DNA of 64,000 bases from Fermentibacter sp963718745 [NCBI: Candidatus Fermentibacterota bacterium] (GCA_963718745.1 OY970370.1:1178001-1242000); one strand, 5' to 3'; numbered from the stretch's first letter, positions 18,144 through 27,879 are shown. Notes: generated by a model not told the origin, from the sequence alone. Numbers and translations: made by a program.

Positions 18144-20783
18144 TCAGAGCCGCCTCGCCACCATTATCGTGAAATCGTCGCCGAACTCGCTCCCGCCGTG
18201 GAACCGCCCGACGTCCTCGACGACCGCCCTGACGACCGCACCGGTACCGTCTCCGCAGGTTCCGTCGATCAGGCCGGCCAGCCTGCGCTCGCCGTACTCC
18301 TCGCCGGAGCAGTCCATGGCCTCGGTCAGCCCGTCCGTGTACATGACGAGGACGTCACCAGGGTCGAGGACGGTCCTGCCGGAGACGTAGGCCGCATCCC
18401 GGGAGACTCCGAGCAGCAATCCACCGTCGTGCAGCATCGTCATCCCCCCCGACGCCCTCCTGAGGAACGGCGGGTTGTGCCCGGCGTTCACCCATTCCAG
18501 CGTCCCCGTCCCCGGATCGAAGACCGCTGCGAAAAGCGTTATGAAGTAGTCGGGGGCGGTGTTGGCGAAGACCAGCCGGTTCACCCTTCCCATCATGTCG
18601 GAGAGGGAGATGTCCACGCCCGCGATCGACCTGAGGGTCGCCTGAAGGCTGGCCATCAGCAGGGCCGGACCGACCCCCTTCCCGGTCGCGTCTCCGACGG
18701 CAAGGAGGGTCCTCCCCCCTGTCATCGGTACGGCGTCGTAGTAGTCGCCGGCGACTTCCTGACAGAAGATTATGGATGCAGAGACCTCGAGTCCGGGGGT
18801 TTCGGGAAGCACGCCCGGCAGGAGGCCCTGCTGGATGGTCCTGGCGATCGAGAGCTGCTCCTGGAGCTTCTTGCTCTCGACCTTCTCCTCCGTCAGTTCG
18901 ATGTTCTCGGCTGAAAGGGCGAACTGCCCCGAGAGCGATCCGAGCGTTTCGAGCTCGAACGCCCTGTAGTCCTCGCCCGACCTCTTGCGCCCCACCGCCA
19001 CGAACCCGATCACGTCCTCCCGGGACGGGAGGGGAAGCAGAAGTGCTATCCTCCTGCTCGAGAACCAGGTCCTCTGTTCGGAATCCACCGGTATCCTGCC
19101 GGAGGCGAGCAGTTCGTCGAGAAGGAGGGGTCTCCCTTCGGAGCAGAGCCTCCGCACGAACTCGTCGCCGGTCTGGAAGGGCGATGGATCGGTGCCGCAG
19201 GCGAAGAGTTCCGCCTGATCCATCCTGTTCCTGATCACGGGCACCACGGGATCGGCGTCGAGACCCTCTGCGAGCCTGGTTCCGAGGAGGGTCCAGAACG
19301 CCTCGCGCTCACCGACGCCCCTCGTCTCCTGCAGGAAACCTCCCAGCAGGGCCCGCAGGCGCTTCCTCTCCGGGAAGACCCTGTCCTCGATGGAGTTCCT
19401 CAACCTCCGCTGGGCCGGGGAGAACCCGACAGCCAGGCTCAGGGAGATTATCAGGATCGGAGTCGTCCCGCCTATGCCCGCGACGCTGGAAAGAGCCCTG
19501 CCCATCCCGTAGACGAAGGCGACGAACGTCGCAAGGAGAAGGGCGTTTACCGCGAGGAACATCGTGCCCCGCCTGTAGCGGCTCTCCACCTCATGCAGCC
19601 GGTACTTCGCCATCGCATGGGCCATGCCGAGGGGTGCGGGCAGGATGGAGAGGAACTGGAGGTTGACCAGGTAGAGCTGGTACACGTAGTCGAGCGACAT
19701 GAAGAACTCCATGAACGCCACCTGCGCCCAGGTGAGGACCAGGAACACGAGAAAACCAGGCGCGGAGGCCCACATCACGACCCTCGCCTGCCGCCTCTCC
19801 AGGAGGTCGGCCGAAAGCCTCCGTGCCCTCCCGAGCATCACGAAGCCGGCGACGAAATAGACGGTCGCCAGGATGCCCGATGCAATCCCGAGGGCGGGGA
19901 GCTCCGTGAACAGGTTCAGCGCGACGAGCGCTGCGACGGGGATGTAGATCCCTGCGAGCGCTCCCCTCCTGTGAGCGGCGAAGTGGCTCCTGACACGGGG
20001 GAAGAGCATGTGCAGGTGCAGCCACAGGGGTGCGGCAAAGTACCCTATGGCTCCGATAATCTTTCGGAAGCCGTCCCCGAGGGGGAGTCTGAAGGTGGCA
20101 TAGGCGATGTTGATCACCTGCACGGGGAAGACCATGAATGCGGCCATGGCGAGACAGAACAGCGTCATCACCCTCACGGCCGGTTCGTCCGGCCGCTTCG
20201 CGAAGGCATGTATCCCGGCGCCGAACAGGCTCGCGGTTATCAGCACCCTCATGACGAAGAGGAAGATGTGCTGGACCTTCAGGATCGTCGGGATCGACCT
20301 CGTCACAACCATCGTCGAGACCACCGGGGAGCGGACCAGGGACCATCCGCGGCGGGTCGTGGTGACAGAGTCGATCACTCCCGTCCCGAAGGCTATGTCC
20401 AGCGGTATCGCGAAGAAGGCGGCCATGGAGGTGGAGACCGATCCCTCTAGGCTGATCCTGTCAGGTTCCCTGAACTCGATCTCCAGCGCCAGCCCGGCCG
20501 GAGTCCGGGTCGAGAACACGGAGAAATAGTTTTCGAGGGTCGCGGGCAGCCCGGCGACGGAGACCAGGGTGTCACCCGGTTCGGGGACGGGGTCCCCGGG
20601 ATAGTCCTCGGGGTCGACCGCGGTAAACACCCCGAGCGAGTCCTCACGGAGGTCGAGGAGGCTCCAGATGTCGCCGATGCGGCACATCACGTCGACCTTC
20701 GTGTACTCCTGGACGAGGAACAGCCCGGCATAGACGGTCAGGAAAACCGTGAGCAGCCAGATCGCGGCCCGTCCCGTCTTCAT
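18144..20783 (-). CDS. Membrane sensor with GAF-like and SpoIIE/PP2C phosphatase domains
   Basis: An 879-residue signalling protein. An N-terminal membrane helix ([17 protein letters not shown]) is followed by a periplasmic PDZ-like segment ([19 protein letters not shown]), about eight membrane helices (170-440), a GAF-like sensor, a coiled coil ([19 protein letters not shown]) and a C-terminal SpoIIE/RsbU serine phosphatase. The phosphatase has the metal ligands in [38 protein letters not shown] and FGDDFTIMV. Such proteins dephosphorylate anti-sigma-factor antagonists, so this one may control a partner-switching pathway. No partner STAS or kinase gene is nearby. It heads the minus-strand run and has a 211-base upstream region with TATAAG facing it near 20,880. 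Confidence 0.88.
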   Translation of the reverse strand: MKTGRAAIWLLTVFLTVYAGLFLVQEYTKVDVMCRIGDIWSLLDLREDSLGVFTAVDPEDYPGDPVPEPGDTLVSVAGLPATLENYFSVFSTRTPAGLALEIEFREPDRISLEGSVSTSMAAFFAIPLDIAFGTGVIDSVTTTRRGWSLVRSPVVSTMVVTRSIPTILKVQHIFLFVMRVLITASLFGAGIHAFAKRPDEPAVRVMTLFCLAMAAFMVFPVQVINIAYATFRLPLGDGFRKIIGAIGYFAAPLWLHLHMLFPRVRSHFAAHRRGALAGIYIPVAALVALNLFTELPALGIASGILATVYFVAGFVMLGRARRLSADLLERRQARVVMWASAPGFLVFLVLTWAQVAFMEFFMSLDYVYQLYLVNLQFLSILPAPLGMAHAMAKYRLHEVESRYRRGTMFLAVNALLLATFVAFVYGMGRALSSVAGIGGTTPILIISLSLAVGFSPAQRRLRNSIEDRVFPERKRLRALLGGFLQETRGVGEREAFWTLLGTRLAEGLDADPVVPVIRNRMDQAELFACGTDPSPFQTGDEFVRRLCSEGRPLLLDELLASGRIPVDSEQRTWFSSRRIALLLPLPSREDVIGFVAVGRKRSGEDYRAFELETLGSLSGQFALSAENIELTEEKVESKKLQEQLSIARTIQQGLLPGVLPETPGLEVSASIIFCQEVAGDYYDAVPMTGGRTLLAVGDATGKGVGPALLMASLQATLRSIAGVDISLSDMMGRVNRLVFANTAPDYFITLFAAVFDPGTGTLEWVNAGHNPPFLRRASGGMTMLHDGGLLLGVSRDAAYVSGRTVLDPGDVLVMYTDGLTEAMDCSGEEYGERRLAGLIDGTCGDGTGAVVRAVVEDVGRFHGGSEFGDDFTIMVARRL

Positions 20784-20994
20784 CGCCTCCCCCTCTTCCG
20801 GCCAACTATACCCATGCAGGGCTCCCGGGACGAGGAAGGGGAACTCCTCTCCCCCTGCGGGAGGTCTTGCTTATAGTCCATGCAGGATATGGAGCAGTGA
20901 GCATCTGCACTTCGCGTCCGCACTTCGGGCGGAGCGGGTTCCGGAGGACCATGGCGGGCAGGCTCGACCGTAGGCGCGTGACGAGGCGCGTCAC

Positions 20995-21642
20995 ATGACC
21001 GGGGATACCGGGACTCCCGGGACCGGAGAGACCCCGGGCGAGGGGACGCTCTACTGCTACCGCTGCAGGAGCGTTCTCAAGCTGAGCCCCGACTGGTGCG
21101 GCACCTGCGGTGCCGATCAGTTCTACACATGCAGGAGCTGCGGCCGGGTCTTCAACAAGGCGGATCTCCGCTGCCCGGCATGCGGTGTACGCAGGCGCCG
21201 GAGCTCGCACAGGAGCGGGATCTCCCGTGTGAGCACCTCGCCGGAGATCGTCACCTGGTTCGAACGCAATCGCGGCAGGCTCTTCTACATCGCCGCCGGA
21301 GTCGCCGGAGGGATACTGGTGGGGGCGATCGTGAAGTCGCTCGCATCTCACTCCGGTCCTCCGAACGAACAGGGATACGAGATCACTTCGCTCATGTACT
21401 GGCTGGATCCCTTCATCCGGGCGGCGACGACCGTCTACAGGACGATCCTCGAAACGGTCCGCACCGTCTTCAAATGGACGACGGACCTGATCCTCAACAA
21501 CTTCAAGACGACGATACTCGCCTTCATCGGAGGAGTGGCCGGCTTCATCCTCGCGGCGAAACGCGAGCGGAAGCGCCGCAGGGCGAAGAAGCACAGGAAG
21601 AGCAGGGAGGCGGGATCTGAAGATTCTGGGCCAGAGGCTTAG
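20995..21642 (+). CDS. Double zinc-ribbon membrane protein of unknown function
   Basis: A 215-residue protein with two N-terminal zinc ribbons: CYRC...CGTC (Cys21, 24, 35, 38) and CRSC...CPAC (Cys46, 49, 60, 63). A membrane helix follows (FYIAAGVAGGILVGAIV, about 97-113), then a helical linker, a second membrane helix (AFIGGVAGFILAA), and a very basic tail (KRERKRRRAKKHRKSR). The tail and ribbons are probably cytoplasmic. Zinc ribbons of this kind often mediate protein or nucleic-acid contacts. No family name is recognised. The stop lies inside the likely start region of the next gene. Confidence 0.7.
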   Translation: MTGDTGTPGTGETPGEGTLYCYRCRSVLKLSPDWCGTCGADQFYTCRSCGRVFNKADLRCPACGVRRRRSSHRSGISRVSTSPEIVTWFERNRGRLFYIAAGVAGGILVGAIVKSLASHSGPPNEQGYEITSLMYWLDPFIRAATTVYRTILETVRTVFKWTTDLILNNFKTTILAFIGGVAGFILAAKRERKRRRAKKHRKSREAGSEDSGPEA

Positions 21643-23800
21643 CGACGGCTCCGTAGAGGTGACGGAGGCCCCGGACCCGCAGCTGCAGCCGGGCTTCGTC
21701 CGGGTCGCGACGCTTTTCTCGGCGATCAGTCCAGGCACCGAGGGAGGCAAGGTCAGGTCAGGCAGGATGTCTCTTCTGGAGAAGGCCCGAGCCCGGCCCG
21801 AACAGGCCCGGCAGGCCCTCGGGATGATACGCACCCTCGGGCTCGCCAATACCGTGCGCAAGGTCAGGTCGAAGCTGGAGGGCGCCCAGCCCCTCGGCTA
21901 CAGCCTCTGCGGCCGGGTGACCGAAACCCTGGGCGACTGCCGCGGACTCCGGCCGGGAGACCTGGTGGCCTGCGCAGGCGGTGGCTATGCGAACCATGCC
22001 GACGTCGCCGTGGTACCGGCCAGCCTCGCAGTGCGGGTGCCCCCGGGGGTGGACCCCGCGGATGCCGCGTTCACGACCCTCGGGGCCATTGCGCTCCAGG
22101 GTGTGAGGCTCGCGGGGCCGACCCAGGGGGAGTCGGCCCTTGTCATCGGCCTCGGCGTCATCGGACAGCTCGCCTGCCAGTTGCTGAAGGCCGGAGGCTG
22201 CAGGGTGATGGGTGCGGACATAGATCCCGCGGCCGTCGCTCTCGCGCTTTCCGCAGGCAGCGCGGACGAGACCGCCGACTCCGGGGAGGACAGCTTCCTC
22301 CCTGCGGTCGAGGCTTTCACGCGGGGAAGAGGCGTGGACCTCGTCCTCATCTGCGCCGGCACACCGAGCAACGGCCCCGTCGAACTCGCCGGCGCCTCCT
22401 GCCGCAGGAAGGGCAGGGTCGTGGTGGTGGGAGCAGTGGGGATGGACATCCCGCGCGAGGACTACTACCGCAAGGAGCTTTCCTTCGCAGTCTCCTGCTC
22501 CTACGGTCCCGGGAGGTACGATCCCTCCTATGAAGAGGGCGGGACGGACTATCCGCTCCCCTATGTGAGGTGGACCGAGGGCCGCAACATGGAGGCCGTC
22601 CTCGATGCGATGGCGTCTGGTGCGGTCAGGCCGTCCGCCCTTGTCACGCACAGGTTCGACTTCTCCGGGGCGCCCTCCGCCTATTCGATGATAGCCGACG
22701 GAGCGGAGCCCTTCTGCGGCATCCTGCTCGGGTACGGCGATGCCCCGGCGCCTGCCGGCACCCCCTCCGTCCAGCTCCGCACGCCCGGGCACGGACAGGG
22801 CGGCACCGGCATCTCCTTCGTCGGGACCGGCTCGTTCGCCCAGACGTTCCTCCTGCCGCAGGTCTCGAAGAAGAGGGGGATCAGGCTGGAGGCGATCTGT
22901 ACGCGGACGGGGCTCACGGCTGCAGACACGGGCACGCGGTTCGGCTTCGCACGCGCCGTCTCCTCCTCCGCGGAGATTTTCTCCGACTCCGGGACGGATG
23001 CGGTGTTCATCGCCACCAGGCACGACATGCACGGCCCGGAGACGCTGGCTGCCCTTAAGGCGGGGAAGCATGTCTTCGTCGAGAAGCCTCTCTGCCTCAC
23101 CACTGGTGAACTTCGCGGGATCAGGAACGCCCTCGCCGCGTCCCTACAGCCGCCTGTCCTGATGGTCGGCTTCAACCGGCGCTTCTCGAAGGCAGCGGGT
23201 ATCGCGCGCGACTTCCTCTCGAAGACCGGCCAGCCGCTCTTGATGAACTACACCGTGGCGGCGGGCAGGATACCCGTCGAGCACTGGACGCAGGACCCGG
23301 TGCAGGGCGGTGGCAGGATACTGGGCGAGGTCTGCCACTTCATCGATCTCATGCAGTACCTGTGCGGGGCGGAACCGGTGTCGGTCTCCACGGCCATGCT
23401 GGAGAGGGACGACGCGGCCGTTCCGGGGCGCGACAACTCGATCCTCCTGCTGTGCTTCTCAGACGGTTCCGCGGGCTCCGTATGCTATGCCGCTGACGCC
23501 TCGAGAAGGCTCCCCAAGGAGCGGCTCGAGGCCTCCGGGGGAGGCAGGACGGCAGTTATAGACAACTTCACCAGAGTGGATCTCTTCGGCTCCCGGAGGA
23601 CCTCGGTCCGGTGCAGGGGCAAGGGACACGAGGAGGAGGTGGCCGCATTCGTCGAATCGCTCTCCTCGGGCCGCCCGCCTGTCGCCTTCCGATCCCTGGT
23701 GGCTGCCACGCTTGCGGCCATCGCAGCCGAAGAGAGCCTCCGGGGCGGCGGGACCGTGACCATGGACACGGACGCCTTCATCTCCTCCTCGGATGGTTGA
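21617..23800 (+). CDS. Fused zinc-dependent dehydrogenase / Gfo-Idh-MocA oxidoreductase
   Basis: A bi-domain oxidoreductase. Residues about 15-360 are an alcohol-dehydrogenase-type domain (AISPGTEGGKV, ALVIGLGVIGQLACQLLKAGG). Residues about 385-727 are a Gfo/Idh/MocA domain (ISFVGTGSFAQTFLLP, GKHVFVEKPLCLT, GFNRRFSKAA, GEVCHFIDLMQYL). Such fusions occur in bacterial polysaccharide clusters and probably oxidise or rearrange a nucleotide-linked sugar. The start is uncertain. GTG 21659 is the first ATG/GTG, but in-frame codons back to CTG 21617 (KILGQRLSDGSVEV) match the expected family N-terminus, and GGGAGG lies upstream. This would overlap the previous gene by 26 bases. Confidence 0.82.
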   Translation: MKILGQRLSDGSVEVTEAPDPQLQPGFVRVATLFSAISPGTEGGKVRSGRMSLLEKARARPEQARQALGMIRTLGLANTVRKVRSKLEGAQPLGYSLCGRVTETLGDCRGLRPGDLVACAGGGYANHADVAVVPASLAVRVPPGVDPADAAFTTLGAIALQGVRLAGPTQGESALVIGLGVIGQLACQLLKAGGCRVMGADIDPAAVALALSAGSADETADSGEDSFLPAVEAFTRGRGVDLVLICAGTPSNGPVELAGASCRRKGRVVVVGAVGMDIPREDYYRKELSFAVSCSYGPGRYDPSYEEGGTDYPLPYVRWTEGRNMEAVLDAMASGAVRPSALVTHRFDFSGAPSAYSMIADGAEPFCGILLGYGDAPAPAGTPSVQLRTPGHGQGGTGISFVGTGSFAQTFLLPQVSKKRGIRLEAICTRTGLTAADTGTRFGFARAVSSSAEIFSDSGTDAVFIATRHDMHGPETLAALKAGKHVFVEKPLCLTTGELRGIRNALAASLQPPVLMVGFNRRFSKAAGIARDFLSKTGQPLLMNYTVAAGRIPVEHWTQDPVQGGGRILGEVCHFIDLMQYLCGAEPVSVSTAMLERDDAAVPGRDNSILLLCFSDGSAGSVCYAADASRRLPKERLEASGGGRTAVIDNFTRVDLFGSRRTSVRCRGKGHEEEVAAFVESLSSGRPPVAFRSLVAATLAAIAAEESLRGGGTVTMDTDAFISSSDG

Positions 23801-25010
23801 TGCGGCCCGGGAGCGCGACAGGCTGGAGTCGATCGCCCGGAGCATATGGTCGCGCGAGAGGGCGCTCGGCTTCGCAGGACCCGACCCGTACGACGGGCTG
23901 AACAGCAGGCTCCTCGGACCCGCTCTCTCGAAGTCGCGCATCCTCAGACTCGCACTGATCCAGGCCGTAAAGCGCTGCCCCTTCGACCCCAGGCGCATCC
24001 TGGCGATCCCGCCGGGTACCAACCCCAAGGGACTCGCCCTGTTCCTCTCCGGACTGACAGACTTCCCCGGGATCGATCCGTCGGGCGAAGAGGCCGGCAT
24101 GCTGCAGGACGTCCTCGTCCACGAGGCATCGCGTCCGGACGGGACTCCCCTCCTCCCTGCCCGCGCCTGCGGCGAGCCGACCCTGCCGGCGGATGCCGAG
24201 GCCGGCTGGGGCTATGACTTTCCCTGGCAGGGCAGGGCGTTCTTCCAGCCCGCGGGCTTCCCGACTGTCGTATGCACCAGCTTCGTCGTCGACGCCCTGT
24301 GCGACAGCGGATCGGCGCAGGCGGACGCACTGCTCGGAGCATCGGTCCGGTTCGTACGGGGTTCCCTGGACAGGTTCGAGTGCGCAGACGGCGTCTGCTA
24401 CAGCTACTCGCCCAGGGACGCATCCCGGGTCTACAACGCATCCCTCTTCGCCGCGAAGATCCTGGCCAGGGGGCACGCGGCGGGGATCAGCGGCGGTCTG
24501 GATGACGAGGCAGCGGCGGCAGCCGATTTCGTAGTATCGCGCCAGTCCCCCTCCGGCGCCTGGGTCTACGGCGAGGCCTCCCACTGGGGCTGGGTGGACA
24601 ACCTCCACACGGGCTTCGTGCTGGAGACCCTGGTGTTCCTCCGGGAGGTGCTCGGGCGCGCGGACTGGGACGACTCGATCAGGAGGGGGCTGGAGTTCTA
24701 CGCGGCGGAACTCTTCGACTCCAGCGGCGCGGCGCTCTACGGCCCCGGAAGGCGGTTCCCGGTCGACCCCCACAGTTTCGCCCAGGGCGTCCTGACATGG
24801 CTCGCGGCTCGCAGGAGCGGGTTCCCGGTGCTCGTGGAACCCGGGAGGATAGCGGACAGGGCGGTCGAACTCCTGTGGGATGCGAAGCGGGGAGGATTCA
24901 GGATGATCCGCTTCCGCGGCGACCCTTCGCGCACGATCTACGCCCGATGGTCGCAGGCATGGATGTTCAGGGCGCTCGCGGCGCTCCTGAAGGAGGGCGG
25001 CCGGCCTTGA
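23793..25010 (+). CDS. Alpha/alpha-toroid (six-hairpin glycosidase-like) polysaccharide protein
   Basis: A 405-residue soluble protein, probably an alpha/alpha toroid. The repeated helical blocks contain aromatic and acidic residues: WGYDFPWQGRAFFQPAGFPTVVC, CYSYSPRDASRVYNASLFAAKIL, GAWVYGEASHWGWVDNLHTG, DPHSFAQGVLTW and the final YARWSQAWMFRALAAL. Proteins like this, often with misleading names, accompany the preceding oxidoreductase fusion and DUF354 proteins in polysaccharide loci. A lyase, epimerase or hydrolase role is plausible but unproven. It overlaps the previous gene by eight bases and shares a TTGA with the next. Confidence 0.65.
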   Translation: MVDAARERDRLESIARSIWSRERALGFAGPDPYDGLNSRLLGPALSKSRILRLALIQAVKRCPFDPRRILAIPPGTNPKGLALFLSGLTDFPGIDPSGEEAGMLQDVLVHEASRPDGTPLLPARACGEPTLPADAEAGWGYDFPWQGRAFFQPAGFPTVVCTSFVVDALCDSGSAQADALLGASVRFVRGSLDRFECADGVCYSYSPRDASRVYNASLFAAKILARGHAAGISGGLDDEAAAAADFVVSRQSPSGAWVYGEASHWGWVDNLHTGFVLETLVFLREVLGRADWDDSIRRGLEFYAAELFDSSGAALYGPGRRFPVDPHSFAQGVLTWLAARRSGFPVLVEPGRIADRAVELLWDAKRGGFRMIRFRGDPSRTIYARWSQAWMFRALAALLKEGGRP

Positions 25011-26350
25011 GGATCTGGTTCGACGCCGACAACGCCCCGCATGTCCCCGTGATGAGGCCGGTCGCAGGCGAGCTCCGGCGCAGGGGTCACGAGGTCCTCT
25101 TCACGGCTCGCGACAGGTCGTCGACCTGCGAGCTGCTCGAGCTGTACGGGCTCCCATATGTCAGGGTCGGCGGAAGGTCGGTGAAGGGAAGCGCGGGCAA
25201 GGCGCTGAGCACGCTCCTGCGCGCCCTCGAGCTGGCCCGGGCGGCGAGGCGCTTCGAACCGTCGCTCTCCTTCGGCCACGGATCCAGGTCGCTCCCCGTC
25301 GCGTCCGCCCTGCTGGGAGCGCCCTCGGTGACAATGTATGACTACGAATGGGTGAATCCCCTGATCTTCAACAGGTTCTGCAGGGCGATCATCCTGCCGG
25401 ATGCGGTCGGGATCGACAGGGCCGCGGAGGCGGGGATCGATCCGCGGAAGGTGCGCCTCTTCCCGGGCCTCAAGGAGCAGCTCTACCTCTCCGGTCGAGC
25501 CTTCGGCCTGGCATCCGCTGAAATATCGAGGCTGACGGGCGGGAGGCCCTATGTCCTGCTCCGCCCTCCGGCCGTGACGGCACACTATCACAATCCCGAG
25601 AGCGAGGTGATCTTCTCCGCGCTCCTCGAGAATCTCGCGTCACGGAGAGATGTCGCGGTCGTCGTCATCCCCCGGTCGAAGGACGATCCCGCCCGAGCGG
25701 AGGCGGCCGGGAGGGGTGCCGTGGTCCCGGACGCCGTGCTGGACGGCCCGGATCTCGTCTGGAACGCCCTCCTGGTGGCGGGCGGCGGCGGGACGATGAC
25801 GCGCGAAGCTGCGGTCCTCGGCGTCCCAGCGGTGAGCTTCTTCAGGGGCAGGCCCGGCCGCGTGGACGAGTACCTTTCTTCCCTGGGCCGCCTGACGATG
25901 CTGGATGACGCCGATGCCGCGCGCTCGCTCGACCCGGCTTCCGATCAAGGCTTCTCCGCGCTCCTCGAGAATTTCGCGTCACGGAGAGATGTCGCGGTCG
26001 TCGTCATCCCCCGGTCGAAGGACGATCCCGCCAGAGCGGAGGCGGCCGGGAGGGGTGCCGTGGTCCCGGACTCAGTGCTGGACGGCCCTGGGCTCGTCTG
26101 GAACGCCCTCCTGGTGGCGGGCGGCGGCGGGACGATGACGCGCGAAGCTGCGGTCCTCGGCGTCCCCGCGGTGAGCTTCTTCAGGGGCAGGCCCGGCCGG
26201 GTGGACGAGCATCTTGCCTCCCTGGGCCGCCTGACGATGCTGGGTGAGGCCGATGCCGCGCGCTCCCTCGACCCGGCTTCGTTCGAGAGGAAACTCCCCC
26301 TCGAGAATCCCGGCCTGCCTTCCCGGATAGCGGACACTCTCCTGGGCTGA
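25007..26350 (+). CDS. DUF354 glycosyltransferase-fold protein with duplicated C-terminal domain
   Basis: A 447-residue DUF354 protein, a GT-B-like fold found in polysaccharide and archaeal glycan loci. The start is TTG 25007 in a TTGA overlap. It gives the expected beginning RIWFDADNAPHVPVMRPV, followed by RRGHEVLFTARDRS and SFGHGSRSLPVASALLGAPS. The C-terminal half should occur once but is present twice: ALLENLASRRDVAVVV to ARSLDPAS, and again ALLENFASRRDVAVVV to ARSLDPAS, with a period of 113 residues. Without one copy the length (about 335) would be normal for the family. Both copies retain GGGGTMTREAAVLGVPAVSF. Activity of the enlarged protein is unknown. Confidence 0.8.
   Translation: MRIWFDADNAPHVPVMRPVAGELRRRGHEVLFTARDRSSTCELLELYGLPYVRVGGRSVKGSAGKALSTLLRALELARAARRFEPSLSFGHGSRSLPVASALLGAPSVTMYDYEWVNPLIFNRFCRAIILPDAVGIDRAAEAGIDPRKVRLFPGLKEQLYLSGRAFGLASAEISRLTGGRPYVLLRPPAVTAHYHNPESEVIFSALLENLASRRDVAVVVIPRSKDDPARAEAAGRGAVVPDAVLDGPDLVWNALLVAGGGGTMTREAAVLGVPAVSFFRGRPGRVDEYLSSLGRLTMLDDADAARSLDPASDQGFSALLENFASRRDVAVVVIPRSKDDPARAEAAGRGAVVPDSVLDGPGLVWNALLVAGGGGTMTREAAVLGVPAVSFFRGRPGRVDEHLASLGRLTMLGEADAARSLDPASFERKLPLENPGLPSRIADTLLG
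25613..26280. repeat. In-frame 339-bp tandem duplication inside the DUF354 gene
   Basis: Bases 25613-25941 and 25952-26280 are near-identical copies joined by the ten bases CGATCAAGGC. By eye they differ at about 16 of 329 positions (about 95% identical). The period of 339 bases keeps the reading frame. Differences are scattered and several change residues, so this is not a simple read-duplication artefact. Confidence 0.92.
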
Positions 26351-26364
26351 CGCGCCGCCGGATC

Positions 26365-26392
26365 CGCCTGCAGGCCTTCCCGGAGGCAGGCG
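26365..26392 (+). terminator. Weak hairpin after the DUF354 gene
   Basis: CGCCTGC (26365-26371) pairs with GCAGGCG (26386-26392), 15 bases after the DUF354 stop. No T-run follows, so a role in termination is only possible. Confidence 0.35.
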
Positions 26393-26615
26393 CCAGTCAT
26401 CGCAACAGAGCGTAATATTGCATTACTGTACAGCAATCATGTAACAATATCAGGCCTGACGACCGCCCCACCCGGGGTGCCGGGTCCTCTCTCCGCGATT
26501 TCGGGGTATGCGCGAAAAATCAGGACAGTTGCTGTAAATGACAAGCTCTTCGGGCGCAGGATCGTTGGTGGACAACGATCTGGGAATCTGGAAAACGGCC
26601 GATGTCGCTTTATCT

Positions 26616-26640
26616 ACACTTGAACGTGAAGCTCAAGTGT
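26616..26640 (+). terminator. Hairpin with 8-bp stem in the intergenic region
   Basis: ACACTTGA at 26616-26623 and TCAAGTGT at 26633-26640 form a stem with a nine-base loop, followed by TCTTCG. On the minus strand it lies about 120 bases past the lipoprotein stop at 26758 and is followed there by TAGATAAAGC, so it could end either transcript. Confidence 0.4.
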
Positions 26641-26757
26641 TCTTCGAAAGAAAAGACCCTCCCCCTGTCCTGCCCCCCGGTCTTGATATGCAATACGAAG
26701 GCGCATTTTCATCCGGTACGGTGGCGTTCCGGGGAGCTACAGGCTTTCCGATGCGAA

Positions 26758-27879
26758 TCACTCGGTTGCCGGTCCCTCATCCTCCACCAGCTCGAGCCGG
26801 TACATCAATGGGAAGAGCTCGGGATCGAAAGGACCGGCGAGATAGCCCCCGTCGGAGATGATCACATTCCAGGTGAAGCTATCCTGCCAGGTCGGTGGCT
26901 GGAATCCGCATTCGAAAAGGGGTTCGCCTTCGAGTGACATCACGTCGAAGGTTATGCTGTCGTACCTCCCTTGTCTGACCCATATCCTCCCTTCGCCGTC
27001 GCACTGGATGCCTGCGATCGACGGAAAGAACTCGTCCGGAGTGATCTCGAAGCCGTCCATGGTGCCGTAGGCGTTCAGCCAGGCCTGCCTTACCAGCTCC
27101 AACTCGGCATCGTAGAGAGAGTCGCTCTTCGGGACGGGTTCGTACTCGCGGGACAGCGTGTCCAGCGCCTGTCCATCCCGGGAGTATCGGACTATCTCCC
27201 ATTCGTCCAGGGATCTGTCGGCTACCAGGACCGAACCGTCGCCAGCCGCGGTGAAGAACATCGTAATGGCCATCTGCCAGGCATACTCCGGGTCCAGAGG
27301 CGCGCTCCGGGAGGCGATCACGGTCTCGCTGTCACCCTCGAGCAGCATGACCGAGTTCGTAACCGAATCCCCGGTTTCGGACCACTCGTAGAAGCTGGCG
27401 ACAAAGGAGGAGTCCGATAGAGGGCAAACCATCATCGGCCCGCGCCTGTTCGCCGATGTGAAGACTAGTTCGTCGACGAGCAGCATTTCCTCGTCGTATA
27501 CGGCGATCTTCCTGTCGTTCGTTCCGTATATGAAGAAGCCGCCTCCCGGCAGCGCCATCACGTCCAGGGGGCTGTTGAACTCCCCGGGGCCATCCCCCTC
27601 TATGTCCACGGTTCGGAGATGCTCTCCCTCCGGAGAATAGAAGTCTACAGTGCAGTTTATGTCGTCCAGGATCACGATCGAGCCATCCGCTCCGAAGTCG
27701 GCGGATGTGGCCACACCGAACATGTAGGTGGAATCCCCGAGCTCGACGCCTATCGAATCCACCGGCACAAGGAGGAAGCTGTCCACGGCAGCCGTATCGT
27801 CTTCCGGGGTCCCGCCGCACCCGGAGATGCAGATGAACGCAACTGCGGCAGACATGAAACCGGACACCGTTCGGATCAT
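26758..27879 (-). CDS. Six-bladed beta-propeller lipoprotein
   Basis: A 373-residue predicted lipoprotein with signal MIRTVSGFMSAAVAFICISGC, where the cysteine of the lipobox is residue 21. The mature part reads as a beta-propeller of NHL/6-bladed type: VATSADFGADGSIVILDDI, VDFYSPEGEHLRTVDIEGDGPGEF, GTNDRKIAVYDEE and RYSRDGQALDTL are successive blade strings. ATG 27879 has GAGG upstream and gives the lipobox. Longer versions would place it about 30 residues inside. It follows a related gene 70 bases upstream. Such proteins are often found as paralogous sets in FCB bacteria. Ligand unknown. Confidence 0.8.
   Translation of the reverse strand: MIRTVSGFMSAAVAFICISGCGGTPEDDTAAVDSFLLVPVDSIGVELGDSTYMFGVATSADFGADGSIVILDDINCTVDFYSPEGEHLRTVDIEGDGPGEFNSPLDVMALPGGGFFIYGTNDRKIAVYDEEMLLVDELVFTSANRRGPMMVCPLSDSSFVASFYEWSETGDSVTNSVMLLEGDSETVIASRSAPLDPEYAWQMAITMFFTAAGDGSVLVADRSLDEWEIVRYSRDGQALDTLSREYEPVPKSDSLYDAELELVRQAWLNAYGTMDGFEITPDEFFPSIAGIQCDGEGRIWVRQGRYDSITFDVMSLEGEPLFECGFQPPTWQDSFTWNVIISDGGYLAGPFDPELFPLMYRLELVEDEGPATE

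Larger units (their letters stand above)
26351..26757. other. 407-base gene-free interval between convergent genes
   Basis: No convincing gene is seen here. The interval is clearly richer in A+T than its surroundings. It carries a broken inverted repeat at 26415-26450 (ATATTGcaTTAC against GTAACAATAT) and a hairpin at 26616-26640 (ACACTTGA / TCAAGTGT, nine-base loop, then TCTT). A plus-strand reading from 26538 has composition unlike the real genes and runs into the opposing coding sequence. The interval may hold transcription ends, a small RNA or remains of inserted DNA. Confidence 0.5.

Noticed and set aside
26538-26861. Possible 107-residue plus-strand gene
   Set aside because: No ribosome-binding site, no motif, and it runs into the well-supported lipoprotein gene on the other strand.
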